DNA from: Planctomycetaceae bacterium
GTDB taxonomy: Bacteria; Planctomycetota; Planctomycetia; Pirellulales; Thermoguttaceae
Assembly: GCA_031283825.1 (NCBI GenBank)
Contig: JAITAZ010000644.1
Location: 1 to 10,501 of the forward strand
Direction of reading: 5' to 3'
DNA: 10,501 nucleotides
Each line of letters starts with the position of its first letter. Positions within the stretch are counted from its first letter, which is position 1. Positions 1 through 5,900 of this stretch are shown here, piece after piece. The notes under the pieces are model-generated. The model searched no databases and was not told the origin of the DNA. It saw only the letters and a list, made by a program, of their open reading frames with translations. A program made the translations under genes and the position numbers.

Positions 1-2
1 AA

Positions 3-119
3 GGATGGCTCGTAGTTTGCAACAATAACCCAAATAACAACGACGACAACTGGGATGAAAGAATCTACATGAAAAAAGAAATCAAAAACGAAAAAACAAT
101 TACAATCGTTGGAATTTAA
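3..119 (+). CDS. C-terminal fragment of an unidentified protein (5' end outside window)
   Basis: The third frame is open from the first base of the window to a TAA at 117-119, giving about 38 residues that begin GWLVVCNNNPNNNDDNWDER and end in a Lys/Glu-rich stretch followed by ITIVGI. The other two plus frames stop within the first 30 bases. The mixed composition (Trp, Asp and Arg after an Asn run, then a charged tail) looks like real protein. An 11-bp inverted repeat lies 23 bases after the stop. The family cannot be recognised from so little sequence. If the frame is real, it converges with the minus-strand atpG. It could also be a chance open frame of 39 codons. Confidence 0.45.
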   Translation, partial: GWLVVCNNNPNNNDDNWDERIYMKKEIKNEKTITIVGI

Positions 120-142
120 TATCATCAATCAAGGTTACGACT

Positions 143-180
143 GTAGTTTTGTAATCATTCGGCGAATTATACAAAACTAC
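143..180 (+). terminator. Hairpin after the partial gene, possible terminator
   Basis: GTAGTTTTGTA at 143-153 is the exact reverse complement of TACAAAACTAC at 170-180, with a 16-nt loop. It lies 23 bases past the TAA at 117-119. There is no T-run after the stem, so it is not a classic intrinsic terminator. A 3'-end stabilising hairpin is equally possible. Confidence 0.35.
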
Positions 181-225
181 GGTAATAAACCTGCGAGTCT
201 CCACCGTAATAAATATTTGGTAATA

Positions 226-268
226 TTTTATTTTTTGTAACAATAATTGTAACCATTCACGGTTTTTT
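226..268 (+). repeat. Dispersed repeat: TTTTATTTTTTGTAAC block plus GTAACC motif
   Basis: Two repeat modules are joined. The block at 226-248 (TTTTATTTTTTGTAAC, then AATAATT) recurs at 8914-8936 with one base changed. The motif GTAACCATTCACGGTTTTTT at 249-268 is a member of the family also found at 5580, 5622, 5868 (minus), 8855, 8973, 9110 and 9145-9165 (minus). It lies between the putative convergent ends of the fragment at 3-119 and atpG. Confidence 0.75.
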
Positions 269-394
269 AATCAGGGATAATTAGGGGAATTTTAAACGCG
301 GATAATATCAGATTTTTTTGGTGAATACGAATAATCGCGAAAAATACAAATGATGATTTGCAAATAACAAATAATTTGTAATTATTCATTTGTT

Positions 395-463
395 TTTCCT
401 AATATTCTGCGTTTAAATTCTTTATTAAATTTAAACGCAGAAAAATTGCAGAAAATTAGGAAA
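395..463. repeat. Nested inverted repeat 3' of atpG
   Basis: The inner arms CTGCGTTTAAAT (407-418) and ATTTAAACGCAG (429-440) are perfect reverse complements around a 10-nt loop. The outer arms TTTCCTAAT (395-403) and ATTAGGAAA (455-463) pair again outside them. It sits about 80 bases past the atpG stop, so it could end or protect the atpG transcript, but no T-run follows in the minus direction. The rest of 120-542 holds only AT-rich sequence and the repeats listed separately. Confidence 0.6.
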
Positions 464-542
464 GCAAAATTCAGAAAAAATATCTATGCAAAAATTCAAC
501 TGAATGATTAGGAATATAACTTTTATAAATGCTCATGGTATA

Positions 543-1541
543 TTATTCTAATGCGTCTGCGCCGCTTATGATTTCTAGAATTTCACTCGTGATTTGATAT
601 TGTCTCGCCCTGTTGTAAGTTGTCGTTAACATCGAAATCATTTTGTCGGCGTTTTCTGTTGCGGCTTTCATCGCTACCATTCTCGCAATCTGCTCGCTCA
701 CCGCCGAATCCAAAAAACACTTGAATAACTTCGCCTTAAACGCCTTCGGTATAAGTTCCTCCAATACGCTCTCTGGAGACGGTAAAAAATCAAATAATCT
801 GTTGCCGCGACTCAATAAATCAGAAATCCCCTTGTCCTCTCTGTCTGCAGTTATCTCGTCGGCTTGCCTTACAAGCGCAGCACGCTTCAAACTCACATCC
901 GAATACTCAGGATTGTCCCGAACCGCATTCACATCGCCCTCCGACGTCAACTCCACTATCGGTAACAACGTCTCCACTACAGCATACTGACGACTAAGAG
1001 ATTCAAACTTCGTATAACAAACATCAAGCCGATCAATCTTATCCGTAATAAAATCCTCAAGATAACGATCCGCAAGTTCAGTTACCTTGTCTAATGTCGG
1101 CTTGTCTTTCAAATGAATATACGCATTGTCAACCTCCAACCCGCGAAACTTAAACGACGAAATCCCACGCTTGCCAGAAACATCAAGAGAAACACCGGAA
1201 TAATCATACTTAAAATTTTTCAACCTCTGAAGCGCAAGACGCATAACGCCTGCGTTAAATCCTCCGCACATTCCCCTGTTCGCACTAAGCACAAGAAGCG
1301 TAACGTCTTTTTCTGACCGCTCCTGCTTCCGCTCAACAAGAAGCGGATGAGAAAATTGATCGCCCGATTGATTTAAATCGCGAACCAACTCAACCAAACG
1401 CTTTGTGTACGAATCAGCCGCAACAGCTTTTTCCATCGCCTTCTTGAACTGCGCAGTTGCAACCAGCTCCATTGTCCGCGTAATCTTACGAATACTACGA
1501 ACCGATTTACGACGCTTGTCCAAAACACGAGACTTTGCCAT
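543..1541 (-). CDS. atpG: F1F0 ATP synthase gamma subunit
   Basis: This is the central rotor stalk of the F1 sector, coupling c-ring rotation to catalysis in the alpha/beta hexamer on the cytoplasmic side of the membrane. The family signature is clear. The N-terminal coiled-coil helix has SIRKITRTMELVATAQFKKA (16-35). The Rossmann-like core has LSANRGMCGGFN (85-96). The C-terminal helix has SEQIARMVAMKAATENA (282-298) and YNRARQYQITSEILEIISGA (309-328). At 332 residues it is about 40 longer than typical bacterial gamma subunits. The excess is a charged stretch around 200-245, just before the C-terminal helix. The start ATG is preceded by a GAGAG-like ribosome site and a plausible promoter at 1580-1608. 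No atpA lies upstream and no atpD downstream within the window, so this copy is outside the usual atpAGD order. The identification is secure. Confidence 0.97.
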   Translation of the reverse strand: MAKSRVLDKRRKSVRSIRKITRTMELVATAQFKKAMEKAVAADSYTKRLVELVRDLNQSGDQFSHPLLVERKQERSEKDVTLLVLSANRGMCGGFNAGVMRLALQRLKNFKYDYSGVSLDVSGKRGISSFKFRGLEVDNAYIHLKDKPTLDKVTELADRYLEDFITDKIDRLDVCYTKFESLSRQYAVVETLLPIVELTSEGDVNAVRDNPEYSDVSLKRAALVRQADEITADREDKGISDLLSRGNRLFDFLPSPESVLEELIPKAFKAKLFKCFLDSAVSEQIARMVAMKAATENADKMISMLTTTYNRARQYQITSEILEIISGADALE

Positions 1542-1579
1542 GACTTCTCTCTACAAAAAAATAGGGTGAATTGTTATCA

Positions 1580-1608
1580 ATATTAAAATCTGTATCAATT
1601 GATTTCAA
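1580..1608 (-). promoter_or_regulatory. Candidate sigma70-type promoter for atpG
   Basis: Read on the minus strand, TTGAAA (1608-1603) is followed after 17 bases by TAATAT (1585-1580). That leaves roughly 30 bases of leader before the atpG ATG. A separate TTGACA at 1617-1612 lies just upstream. The boxes match the sigma70 consensus moderately (5/6 and 4/6). In AT-rich DNA such matches arise easily. Confidence 0.4.
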
Positions 1609-1618
1609 TATTGTCAAA

Positions 1619-1666
1619 GTTATACTTCTTTATAGCTCGTTCAAAAATGTAAGGTTGAAGTATAAC
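1619..1666. repeat. 10-bp inverted repeat in the atpG/tatC divergent spacer
   Basis: GTTATACTTC (1619-1628) and GAAGTATAAC (1657-1666) are perfect reverse complements, 28 bases apart. They lie just upstream of the atpG promoter candidate and between the two divergent genes, where a shared operator would be expected. No regulator is known from the sequence. Confidence 0.4.
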
Positions 1667-1733
1667 AATTCTCAAATCAAATAATAGGGGGGACGCGATT
1701 TCAAATAAGTTGAATTTATAATCGGCAACGGTT

Positions 1734-1783
1734 GAATCTGTAACAAGTCTGTTTAATGAATCTGTCTAACGAGTCTGTTGATT
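1734..1783 (+). repeat. Two-copy tandem repeat upstream of tatC
   Basis: GAATCTGT, then AACAAGTCTGTT (1734-1754), is repeated as GAATCTGT, CT, AACGAGTCTGTT from 1758. The spacing is 24 nt with a 2-nt insertion in the second copy. The second copy runs into the -35 box of the proposed tatC promoter, so it could be a paired activator site or simple slippage. Confidence 0.4.
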
Positions 1784-1806
1784 AAATTGTTTTTCGATGA
1801 TATAAC
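1778..1806 (+). promoter_or_regulatory. Candidate sigma70-type promoter for tatC
   Basis: TTGATT (1778-1783) and TATAAC (1801-1806) are separated by exactly 17 bases, with 4/6 and 5/6 matches to consensus. Transcription would start near 1813, giving a leader of about 80 nt that contains the hairpin at 1825-1847. Confidence 0.5.
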
Positions 1807-1824
1807 GTTACAGAATCAAAAGAC

Positions 1825-1847
1825 TACATGTTTACGTCTAACATGTA
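1825..1847 (+). promoter_or_regulatory. Hairpin in the tatC 5' leader
   Basis: TACATGTT (1825-1832) pairs perfectly with AACATGTA (1840-1847) around a 7-nt loop. GTTACA at 1807-1812 could pair instead with TGTAAC at 1844-1849, so two alternative structures are possible. It has no T-run and does not resemble a riboswitch I know. Confidence 0.35.
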
Positions 1848-1894
1848 ACAAACTTATAGAAATTATGGAAAATAAACGCGGGGAAAATCAATAA

Positions 1895-3025
1895 ATGAAA
1901 GATGATAATCTTTTTGCTGAAAGCTCAATGAGTATCGGAGAGCATATAGAAGAATTGCGAAAATGTATAATTTATTCGCTTTGCTGGGTGGTCGTTTGCA
2001 CAATGATAGGGTTTTACTTCGGAGCGGATATTGTCAGGTATATTCAAATACCAGTCAGTAATTCTCTCGATCAATTTTACAAAATTCAAGCTCAAAAACG
2101 ATTCGAATCCGATAAAGAACAACTTCTGTCAGAAGGCTATCCGCCGGAAGTTGCAGCGGCAATGCTAAAAGGCGGATTCGTACCAGAAGAACGATACCTA
2201 TTCGCCGGAGAACTTGAACGAATATTAGAACAACAAAAAAAACGGAAAACTACGTCTAATTCAGATGAATCAATTTCGCTCGACGGCGTTGATAATCTAT
2301 CGGAACAAAAGACTAAACAGAAACAAAAACACGCCGATTCAGGATTCAGCTACGACTCAATTCAATTCAACAAGGAACCGATTCGGGTTTTATTTCTCAA
2401 GAAGACTTCAACATTATCGCAGACACGGTCGCTTGGAGCGTATGAGGCGTTTGGCATTTATATTAAGGTCTCGGTGATAACGGGAATTGTGATTGCCTTG
2501 CCGTTTATTGCGATACATATTTGGTCGTTTATTGCGGCTGGTCTTTATCCTCAAGAGAAGCGTTACGTTTATTATTTTGTGCCGATTAGCGTATTGTTAT
2601 TTGTTGGAGGAGTGTTATTTGCGTTTTTCTGCGTGTTTCAATTGGTGTTGAATTTTCTGTTTGATTTCAATGCGTGGATGAATATTGAGCCGGATTTACG
2701 AATAAGCGAATGGATAGGATTTGCGTTTATGTTACCTGTTGGATTTGGTTTGAGTTTTCAGTTGCCGGTTGTGATGTTTGTATTAGAGCGGATAGGAATT
2801 TTTTCGTACAAGCAATATTTCGCGAATTGGCGGGCGGCGGTGCTTATTATATTTGCCGTCTCGTTGTTTCTAACTCCCGGCGATCCAGGGAGTATGGTGA
2901 TGATGGCAATGCCGTTGACAATACTTTATTTCGCCGGCGCATCGTGCTGCATGATATTCCCAAGACAAAAAACCATGTTCGACTACACAGAAGAAGACGA
3001 AAAAATTGTAGCCATCGATAGTTAA
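1895..3025 (+). CDS. tatC: Sec-independent protein translocase subunit TatC, long-loop form
   Basis: TatC is the multi-spanning receptor of the twin-arginine pathway; it binds RR signal peptides and recruits TatA to export folded proteins. The N-terminal signature is SIGEHIEELRK (13-23). Six membrane segments fall near 24-44, 188-212, 226-252, 272-298, 311-328 and 334-355. Conserved features include AYEAFGIYIKVS (182-193), AAGLYPQEKR (214-223) and LTPGDPGSM (326-334). At 376 residues it is much longer than the ~250 of E. coli. Nearly all the excess lies in the first periplasmic loop (about 50-180), a charged, Gln/Lys/Ser-rich and probably partly disordered segment. Long-loop TatC is, to my knowledge, usual in Planctomycetota. 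An internal ATG at 1928 precedes the conserved motif and is an alternative start. No tatA/B gene is in the window, so it appears to be a single gene. Confidence 0.95.
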   Translation: MKDDNLFAESSMSIGEHIEELRKCIIYSLCWVVVCTMIGFYFGADIVRYIQIPVSNSLDQFYKIQAQKRFESDKEQLLSEGYPPEVAAAMLKGGFVPEERYLFAGELERILEQQKKRKTTSNSDESISLDGVDNLSEQKTKQKQKHADSGFSYDSIQFNKEPIRVLFLKKTSTLSQTRSLGAYEAFGIYIKVSVITGIVIALPFIAIHIWSFIAAGLYPQEKRYVYYFVPISVLLFVGGVLFAFFCVFQLVLNFLFDFNAWMNIEPDLRISEWIGFAFMLPVGFGLSFQLPVVMFVLERIGIFSYKQYFANWRAAVLIIFAVSLFLTPGDPGSMVMMAMPLTILYFAGASCCMIFPRQKTMFDYTEEDEKIVAIDS

Positions 3026-3281
3026 AGAAATCGCAATTTGCATGTCGTAAAGTCAAACAATAACAAGTCAAAAGTTATAGCTCACAACTCCAAAATACGA
3101 TGCAGAAACCAACTAAAAAACAAACAAAAACTTAAAATTGACGCTAAATTGACGCCAAGTTATAAACAACAATTAACAAATAAGTTATAGTAAATTTGAC
3201 AAACACAAATTGGCGTCAATTATAACAAACAGCTAACAATAATTAACAATTGTTTATAGATAATGCAAAAAAAACTTAAAA

Positions 3282-3302
3282 TTGGCACCAAGTTGGTGCC
3301 AA
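3282..3302. repeat. Palindrome inside repeat copy 2
   Basis: TTGGCACCAA, a single G, and TTGGTGCCAA form a perfect 10-bp inverted repeat. It is identical in copy 3. It could be a dimeric regulator site, or a strong hairpin if transcribed. Confidence 0.6.
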
Positions 3303-3423
3303 ATTATAAACAACAACTAATGAATAAGTTATGCCAAAACTGACGATTCGTAAATTGATGTCTTTTATAGCAAGAAACTAAAAATAATTAACAAATTGTT
3401 TATAGCTAATGTAAAAAAACTTA

Positions 3424-3450
3424 AAATTGGCACCAAGTTGGTGCCAATTT
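3424..3450. repeat. Extended palindrome inside repeat copy 3
   Basis: This is the same palindrome as at 3282-3302, with arms extended to 13 bp (AAATTGGCACCAA, a central G, then TTGGTGCCAATTT). It lies 50 bases upstream of the nuclease start codon. In copy 1 the equivalent sequence is no longer self-complementary. Its TTGACGCCAA (3149-3158) instead pairs with TTGGCGTCAA (3210-3219) in the next half-unit. Confidence 0.6.
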
Positions 3451-3499
3451 ATAAACAACAACTAATAAATAAGTTATCTCTAAAACAGGTAGAATAAAT

Positions 3500-4645
3500 A
3501 TGGCAAAAAAGAGTAAGAAGGAGTCAGTTGTTTCATTACAGAATTATACCGCTTTTATTGAAAGTATAAAAGAGCGTATTCGTAATGTTCAAATTAAAGC
3601 GGCAGTTTCTGTCAACCGCGAGTTAATTTTTCTCTACTGGGATATAGCAGAAAAAATTGTAGCCGCTCAAAAAGACGCGTCATGGGGTGATAACTTTCTT
3701 GAAAATTTGAGTAATGATTTGCTAGAAGAATTTCCCGATATACGCGGATTCTCTTTTCGTAATTTACGTTCTGTTCGGCAGTGGTATCTTTATTGGACAA
3801 ATTCTCCAGATGCAAAAAAACTTATTAAAAATTTAGAAGGTTCTGCAACTTTGCCGAAAGTTGGTTCTAAATTAGAATTGTTAAAGTTGCCGTCAAAGAA
3901 TCATAAAAATAGTGTCTGCTTGCCTGAAATTTTTGGACGGATTCCTTGGCGGCATCATGTGGAAATTGTTACCAAATGTAAAGACAAGTCGGAGGCTCTT
4001 TTTTATATTCGGAAAACGCTTGAGAACAATTGGTCTCGTTCTGTTTTGTTGTATCAAGTTGAGAGCGATCTTTATAATCGTGCGGGCAAGGCGATTACGA
4101 ATTTTGATTTGGTATTGCCGGCGACTCAATCGGATTTGGCTCGTGATATTATAAAGGATCCTTATAATTTTGATTTCTTAACTATTCGTGAAAAATTTGA
4201 CGAGCGCGAGCTTGAAAATGATCTTATTGACAAGTTGACGCAATTTCTGTTAGAGTTAGGACAAGGTTTTGCATTTGTGGGGCGGCAAGTGAAAATCACG
4301 GTGGGCGATGAAGATTTTTATCCTGATTTATTGTTTTATCATACTCGTCTTCATTGTTATGTTGTAATTGAGTTAAAGACGATTAAGTTCAAACCTGAAT
4401 TTACGGGCAAACTTAATTTCTACGTTTCGGCGATTGACGGAATTTTCAAAAGCGAAGAGGACAAACCGACTATTGGTATTTTAATTTGCAGAGAAAAAAA
4501 TAAGACAATTGTAGAATATGCGTTGAAGGATATGTCTCAACCGATTGGAATTAGCAGTTATGAAATTTCGCGCGTGTTGCCGGAGAGTTTTAAGTCGTCT
4601 TTACCGACGATTGAGGATATTGAGATGGAACTAAAGCATATTTAA
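3500..4645 (+). CDS. PD-(D/E)XK nuclease of the DUF1016/YhcG family
   Basis: A predicted DNA nuclease with the two-part YhcG architecture. The N-terminal DUF1016_N region (about 13-180) contains the family-typical SVNRELIFLYWDIAEKI (37-53), then GFSFRNLRSVRQWY (83-96) and IPWRHHVEIVTK (148-159). The C-terminal PD-(D/E)XK fold (about 225-381) has YPDLLFYH (274-281), with D276 as the probable catalytic acid, and ELK at 291-293 supplying E291 and K293. The nuclease core therefore looks intact, and 381 residues is near the family norm. The start ATG has an AGG ribosome site 10 bases upstream. Family members are often near type I restriction-modification or mobile genes, but none is seen here. The cellular substrate is unproven. 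The gene sits directly behind the tandem repeat array, which may act in its control. It could have arrived by horizontal transfer. Confidence 0.9.
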   Translation: MAKKSKKESVVSLQNYTAFIESIKERIRNVQIKAAVSVNRELIFLYWDIAEKIVAAQKDASWGDNFLENLSNDLLEEFPDIRGFSFRNLRSVRQWYLYWTNSPDAKKLIKNLEGSATLPKVGSKLELLKLPSKNHKNSVCLPEIFGRIPWRHHVEIVTKCKDKSEALFYIRKTLENNWSRSVLLYQVESDLYNRAGKAITNFDLVLPATQSDLARDIIKDPYNFDFLTIREKFDERELENDLIDKLTQFLLELGQGFAFVGRQVKITVGDEDFYPDLLFYHTRLHCYVVIELKTIKFKPEFTGKLNFYVSAIDGIFKSEEDKPTIGILICREKNKTIVEYALKDMSQPIGISSYEISRVLPESFKSSLPTIEDIEMELKHI

Positions 4646-4710
4646 TTTATGTTCGCGCGAGATTTTTTTCGCGAGAAAATTTCAGCGGATTATTGAAAAA
4701 AATCAATTGA

Positions 4711-4716
4711 AAGGAG
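4711..4716 (+). promoter_or_regulatory. Ribosome binding site that decides the start of the next gene
   Basis: AAGGAG lies 11 bases before the ATG at 4728. An in-frame TTG at 4707 would start upstream of and read through this Shine-Dalgarno sequence, so 4728 is the better start. Confidence 0.7.
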
Positions 4717-4727
4717 TTTATAAAATT

Positions 4728-5447
4728 ATGAGTACAAATAATCAAAAGAATCGAGATTTATCGGCGAGACCGAAGTTGACGTTGCGTCAGATACTCAAGA
4801 TATCTGTTTATATTTTTTTGGGTTTGTTTTTGATTTTGTTTTTGATTTTTTATTTGCTTTATCTTTCGGCGCAGCGGGAGCCGGAATTTTATCGAGAGGC
4901 AAAGAGCGTTCCGTTGGAGGTGCAACAGACTCGCAATGCGGCGGTTGTTGATAAGATTAGGACATTGAATAACGATTTTCAAAGTCGGAGTAAAAAGTGG
5001 TCGGGAACGTTTACGGCGGAAGAAATAAATGCGTATCTTGCAGTTGAGACAACGAAATCTGGGGCGAATTTATTGCCGTCTGATTTGCAGGAACCGCGTA
5101 TTGTTTTTTTATCTGGTTCGGTTGGAATTGCGTGTAGAGTTCGTCAACGTGGATTATCGGCGGTATTGAATTTATCGTTGGGCGCGTCGATGCCGGAGCC
5201 GAATAAGTTAGTTTTTAGAATGCGTTCTTCTCAAGCTGGAGCATTACCTTTATCGAAAGATTATATTGTACAGACTATCTCCAACGTATTAAAAAGTAAA
5301 TGGGGCAACGTAACGCAAGGAACAGAAGGCGGAGACCCGACTTTTACAATTCAATTAAATATAAAAAACAGCGCCGGTCGAAAAGTAAGAGTAGAAAATT
5401 TTGCAATACAATCGGGCGTCATTCAATTTTCAGGAACAACAGAATAA
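4728..5447 (+). CDS. Single-pass membrane-anchored protein of unknown function
   Basis: A 239-residue protein with a short basic cytoplasmic N-terminus (MSTNNQKNRDLSARPKLT), one strongly hydrophobic helix at about 24-46, and a soluble, probably periplasmic domain of about 190 residues. The motif WSGTFTAEEINAYLA (86-100) is followed by alternating hydrophobic segments such as PRIVFLSGSVGIACRV and LSAVLNLSLGAS, suggesting a beta-rich sandwich. The layout (one helix, then T-A-E-E-I-N, then beta strands) recalls YpmS/DUF2140-like proteins, but the resemblance is weak and I do not assign the family. The gene lies 82 bases after the nuclease on the same strand, so it could be co-transcribed; the strong Shine-Dalgarno would also serve it alone. 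Its stop faces the nested repeat element. Confidence 0.8.
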   Translation: MSTNNQKNRDLSARPKLTLRQILKISVYIFLGLFLILFLIFYLLYLSAQREPEFYREAKSVPLEVQQTRNAAVVDKIRTLNNDFQSRSKKWSGTFTAEEINAYLAVETTKSGANLLPSDLQEPRIVFLSGSVGIACRVRQRGLSAVLNLSLGASMPEPNKLVFRMRSSQAGALPLSKDYIVQTISNVLKSKWGNVTQGTEGGDPTFTIQLNIKNSAGRKVRVENFAIQSGVIQFSGTTE

Positions 5448-5579
5448 GTTTGTCGCAAAGTTATTGTAACAATTCAGTAGGCAACCATTGATCTAGGGCT
5501 TTGTTAGTCTTAAATTGTGGGATGCATTTTTTATGAAAGACTGTATTTGTTACCGTTTTTGAATGGCTAAACCAAAAGT

Positions 5580-5599
5580 GTAACCATTCACGGTTTTTT
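5580..5599 (+). repeat. GTAACC-family repeat copy
   Basis: GTAACCATTCACGGTTTTTT is identical to the copy at 249-268. Upstream, CCG and GAATGG (5560-5565) can pair with CCATTC (5584-5589) and CGG to form a longer hairpin ending in the T-run. It lies about 130 bases after the stop at 5447 and could terminate that transcript weakly. The stretch 5448-5579 has no gene. Confidence 0.7.
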
Positions 5600-5621
5600 A
5601 AAAAACATATTATTTTTTTGG

Positions 5622-5879
5622 GTAACCGTTCACATTCAAAAGAAAAAATCCTACGCCCTGAAAGGGCAATCAGCAATAGCGTAGGGCAACGCCCTACGTT
5701 AGTATTCCACGACAACCAAAGCCCTGAAAGGGCGACAGCAAATTTCAATTTTACAAAGCGGCTTGCGCCCTTTCAGGGCTTGTTTTTCTAGGCAATTTCT
5801 ACGTAGGGCGTTGCCCTACGCTATAGCTAGACGCCCTTTCAGGGCTTATGAAATTTTTCTCTTGTGCGTGAACGGTTAC
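5622..5879. repeat. Nested mirror-symmetric inverted-repeat element between convergent genes
   Basis: The ends are GTAACCGTTCAC (5622-5633) and its reverse complement (5868-5879). Inside, the 13-mer GCCCTGAAAGGGC lies at 5655-5667 and 5721-5733, and its reverse complement at 5767-5779 and 5833-5845. A 20-bp near-palindrome built on GTAGGGC/GCCCTAC lies at 5679-5698, inverted at 5802-5821. Gaps are 11 and 22 bases on the left, and 22 and 11 on the right. Every internal pair is centred exactly on 5750. No open frame is present. It may serve as a bidirectional terminator or be a MITE/REP-like non-autonomous element. Confidence 0.9.
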
Positions 5880-5900
5880 GTTTTTTCTGCCGAATGATTA

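Larger units (their letters stand above)
3044..3480 (+). repeat. Tandem higher-order repeat array (about 72-nt half-units, 144/145-nt period)
   Basis: Three 58-nt copies start with CTTAAAATTG and end with AAGTTAT at 3131-3188, 3275-3332 and 3420-3477, a period of 144 then 145. The second and third differ at only two positions; the first differs from the third at nine. Between them lie diverged intermediate units (about 3203-3259 and 3347-3405) that share the same order of landmarks: a TTGGYG-like block, then TTATAA/CAAACA, then ATTAAC and TTATAG. A weaker unit may begin near 3044. The array fills the whole 474-base gap between tatC and the nuclease gene and ends 20 bases before the nuclease start. 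Its function is unknown. Confidence 0.8.

Noticed and set aside
643..1316. Plus-strand open frames opposite atpG
   Set aside because: The minus strand encodes a full gamma subunit with conserved motifs along its length; the opposite frames have no features.
3044..3480. CRISPR array or type III toxin-antitoxin RNA
   Set aside because: The long copies are 58 bases with a 144-base period and the spacers are themselves homologous, which excludes CRISPR. The downstream protein is a PD-(D/E)XK enzyme, not a ToxN-like fold, so the toxin-antitoxin reading is only an analogy.
5461..5748. 95-codon minus-strand frame over the left half of the nested repeat
   Set aside because: It is built from repeat DNA; an open frame across palindromes is not evidence of a protein.
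5655..5845. CRISPR array
   Set aside because: The repeats are 13 and 20 bp, in inverted rather than direct orientation, with 11- and 22-base gaps, and there are no cas genes.
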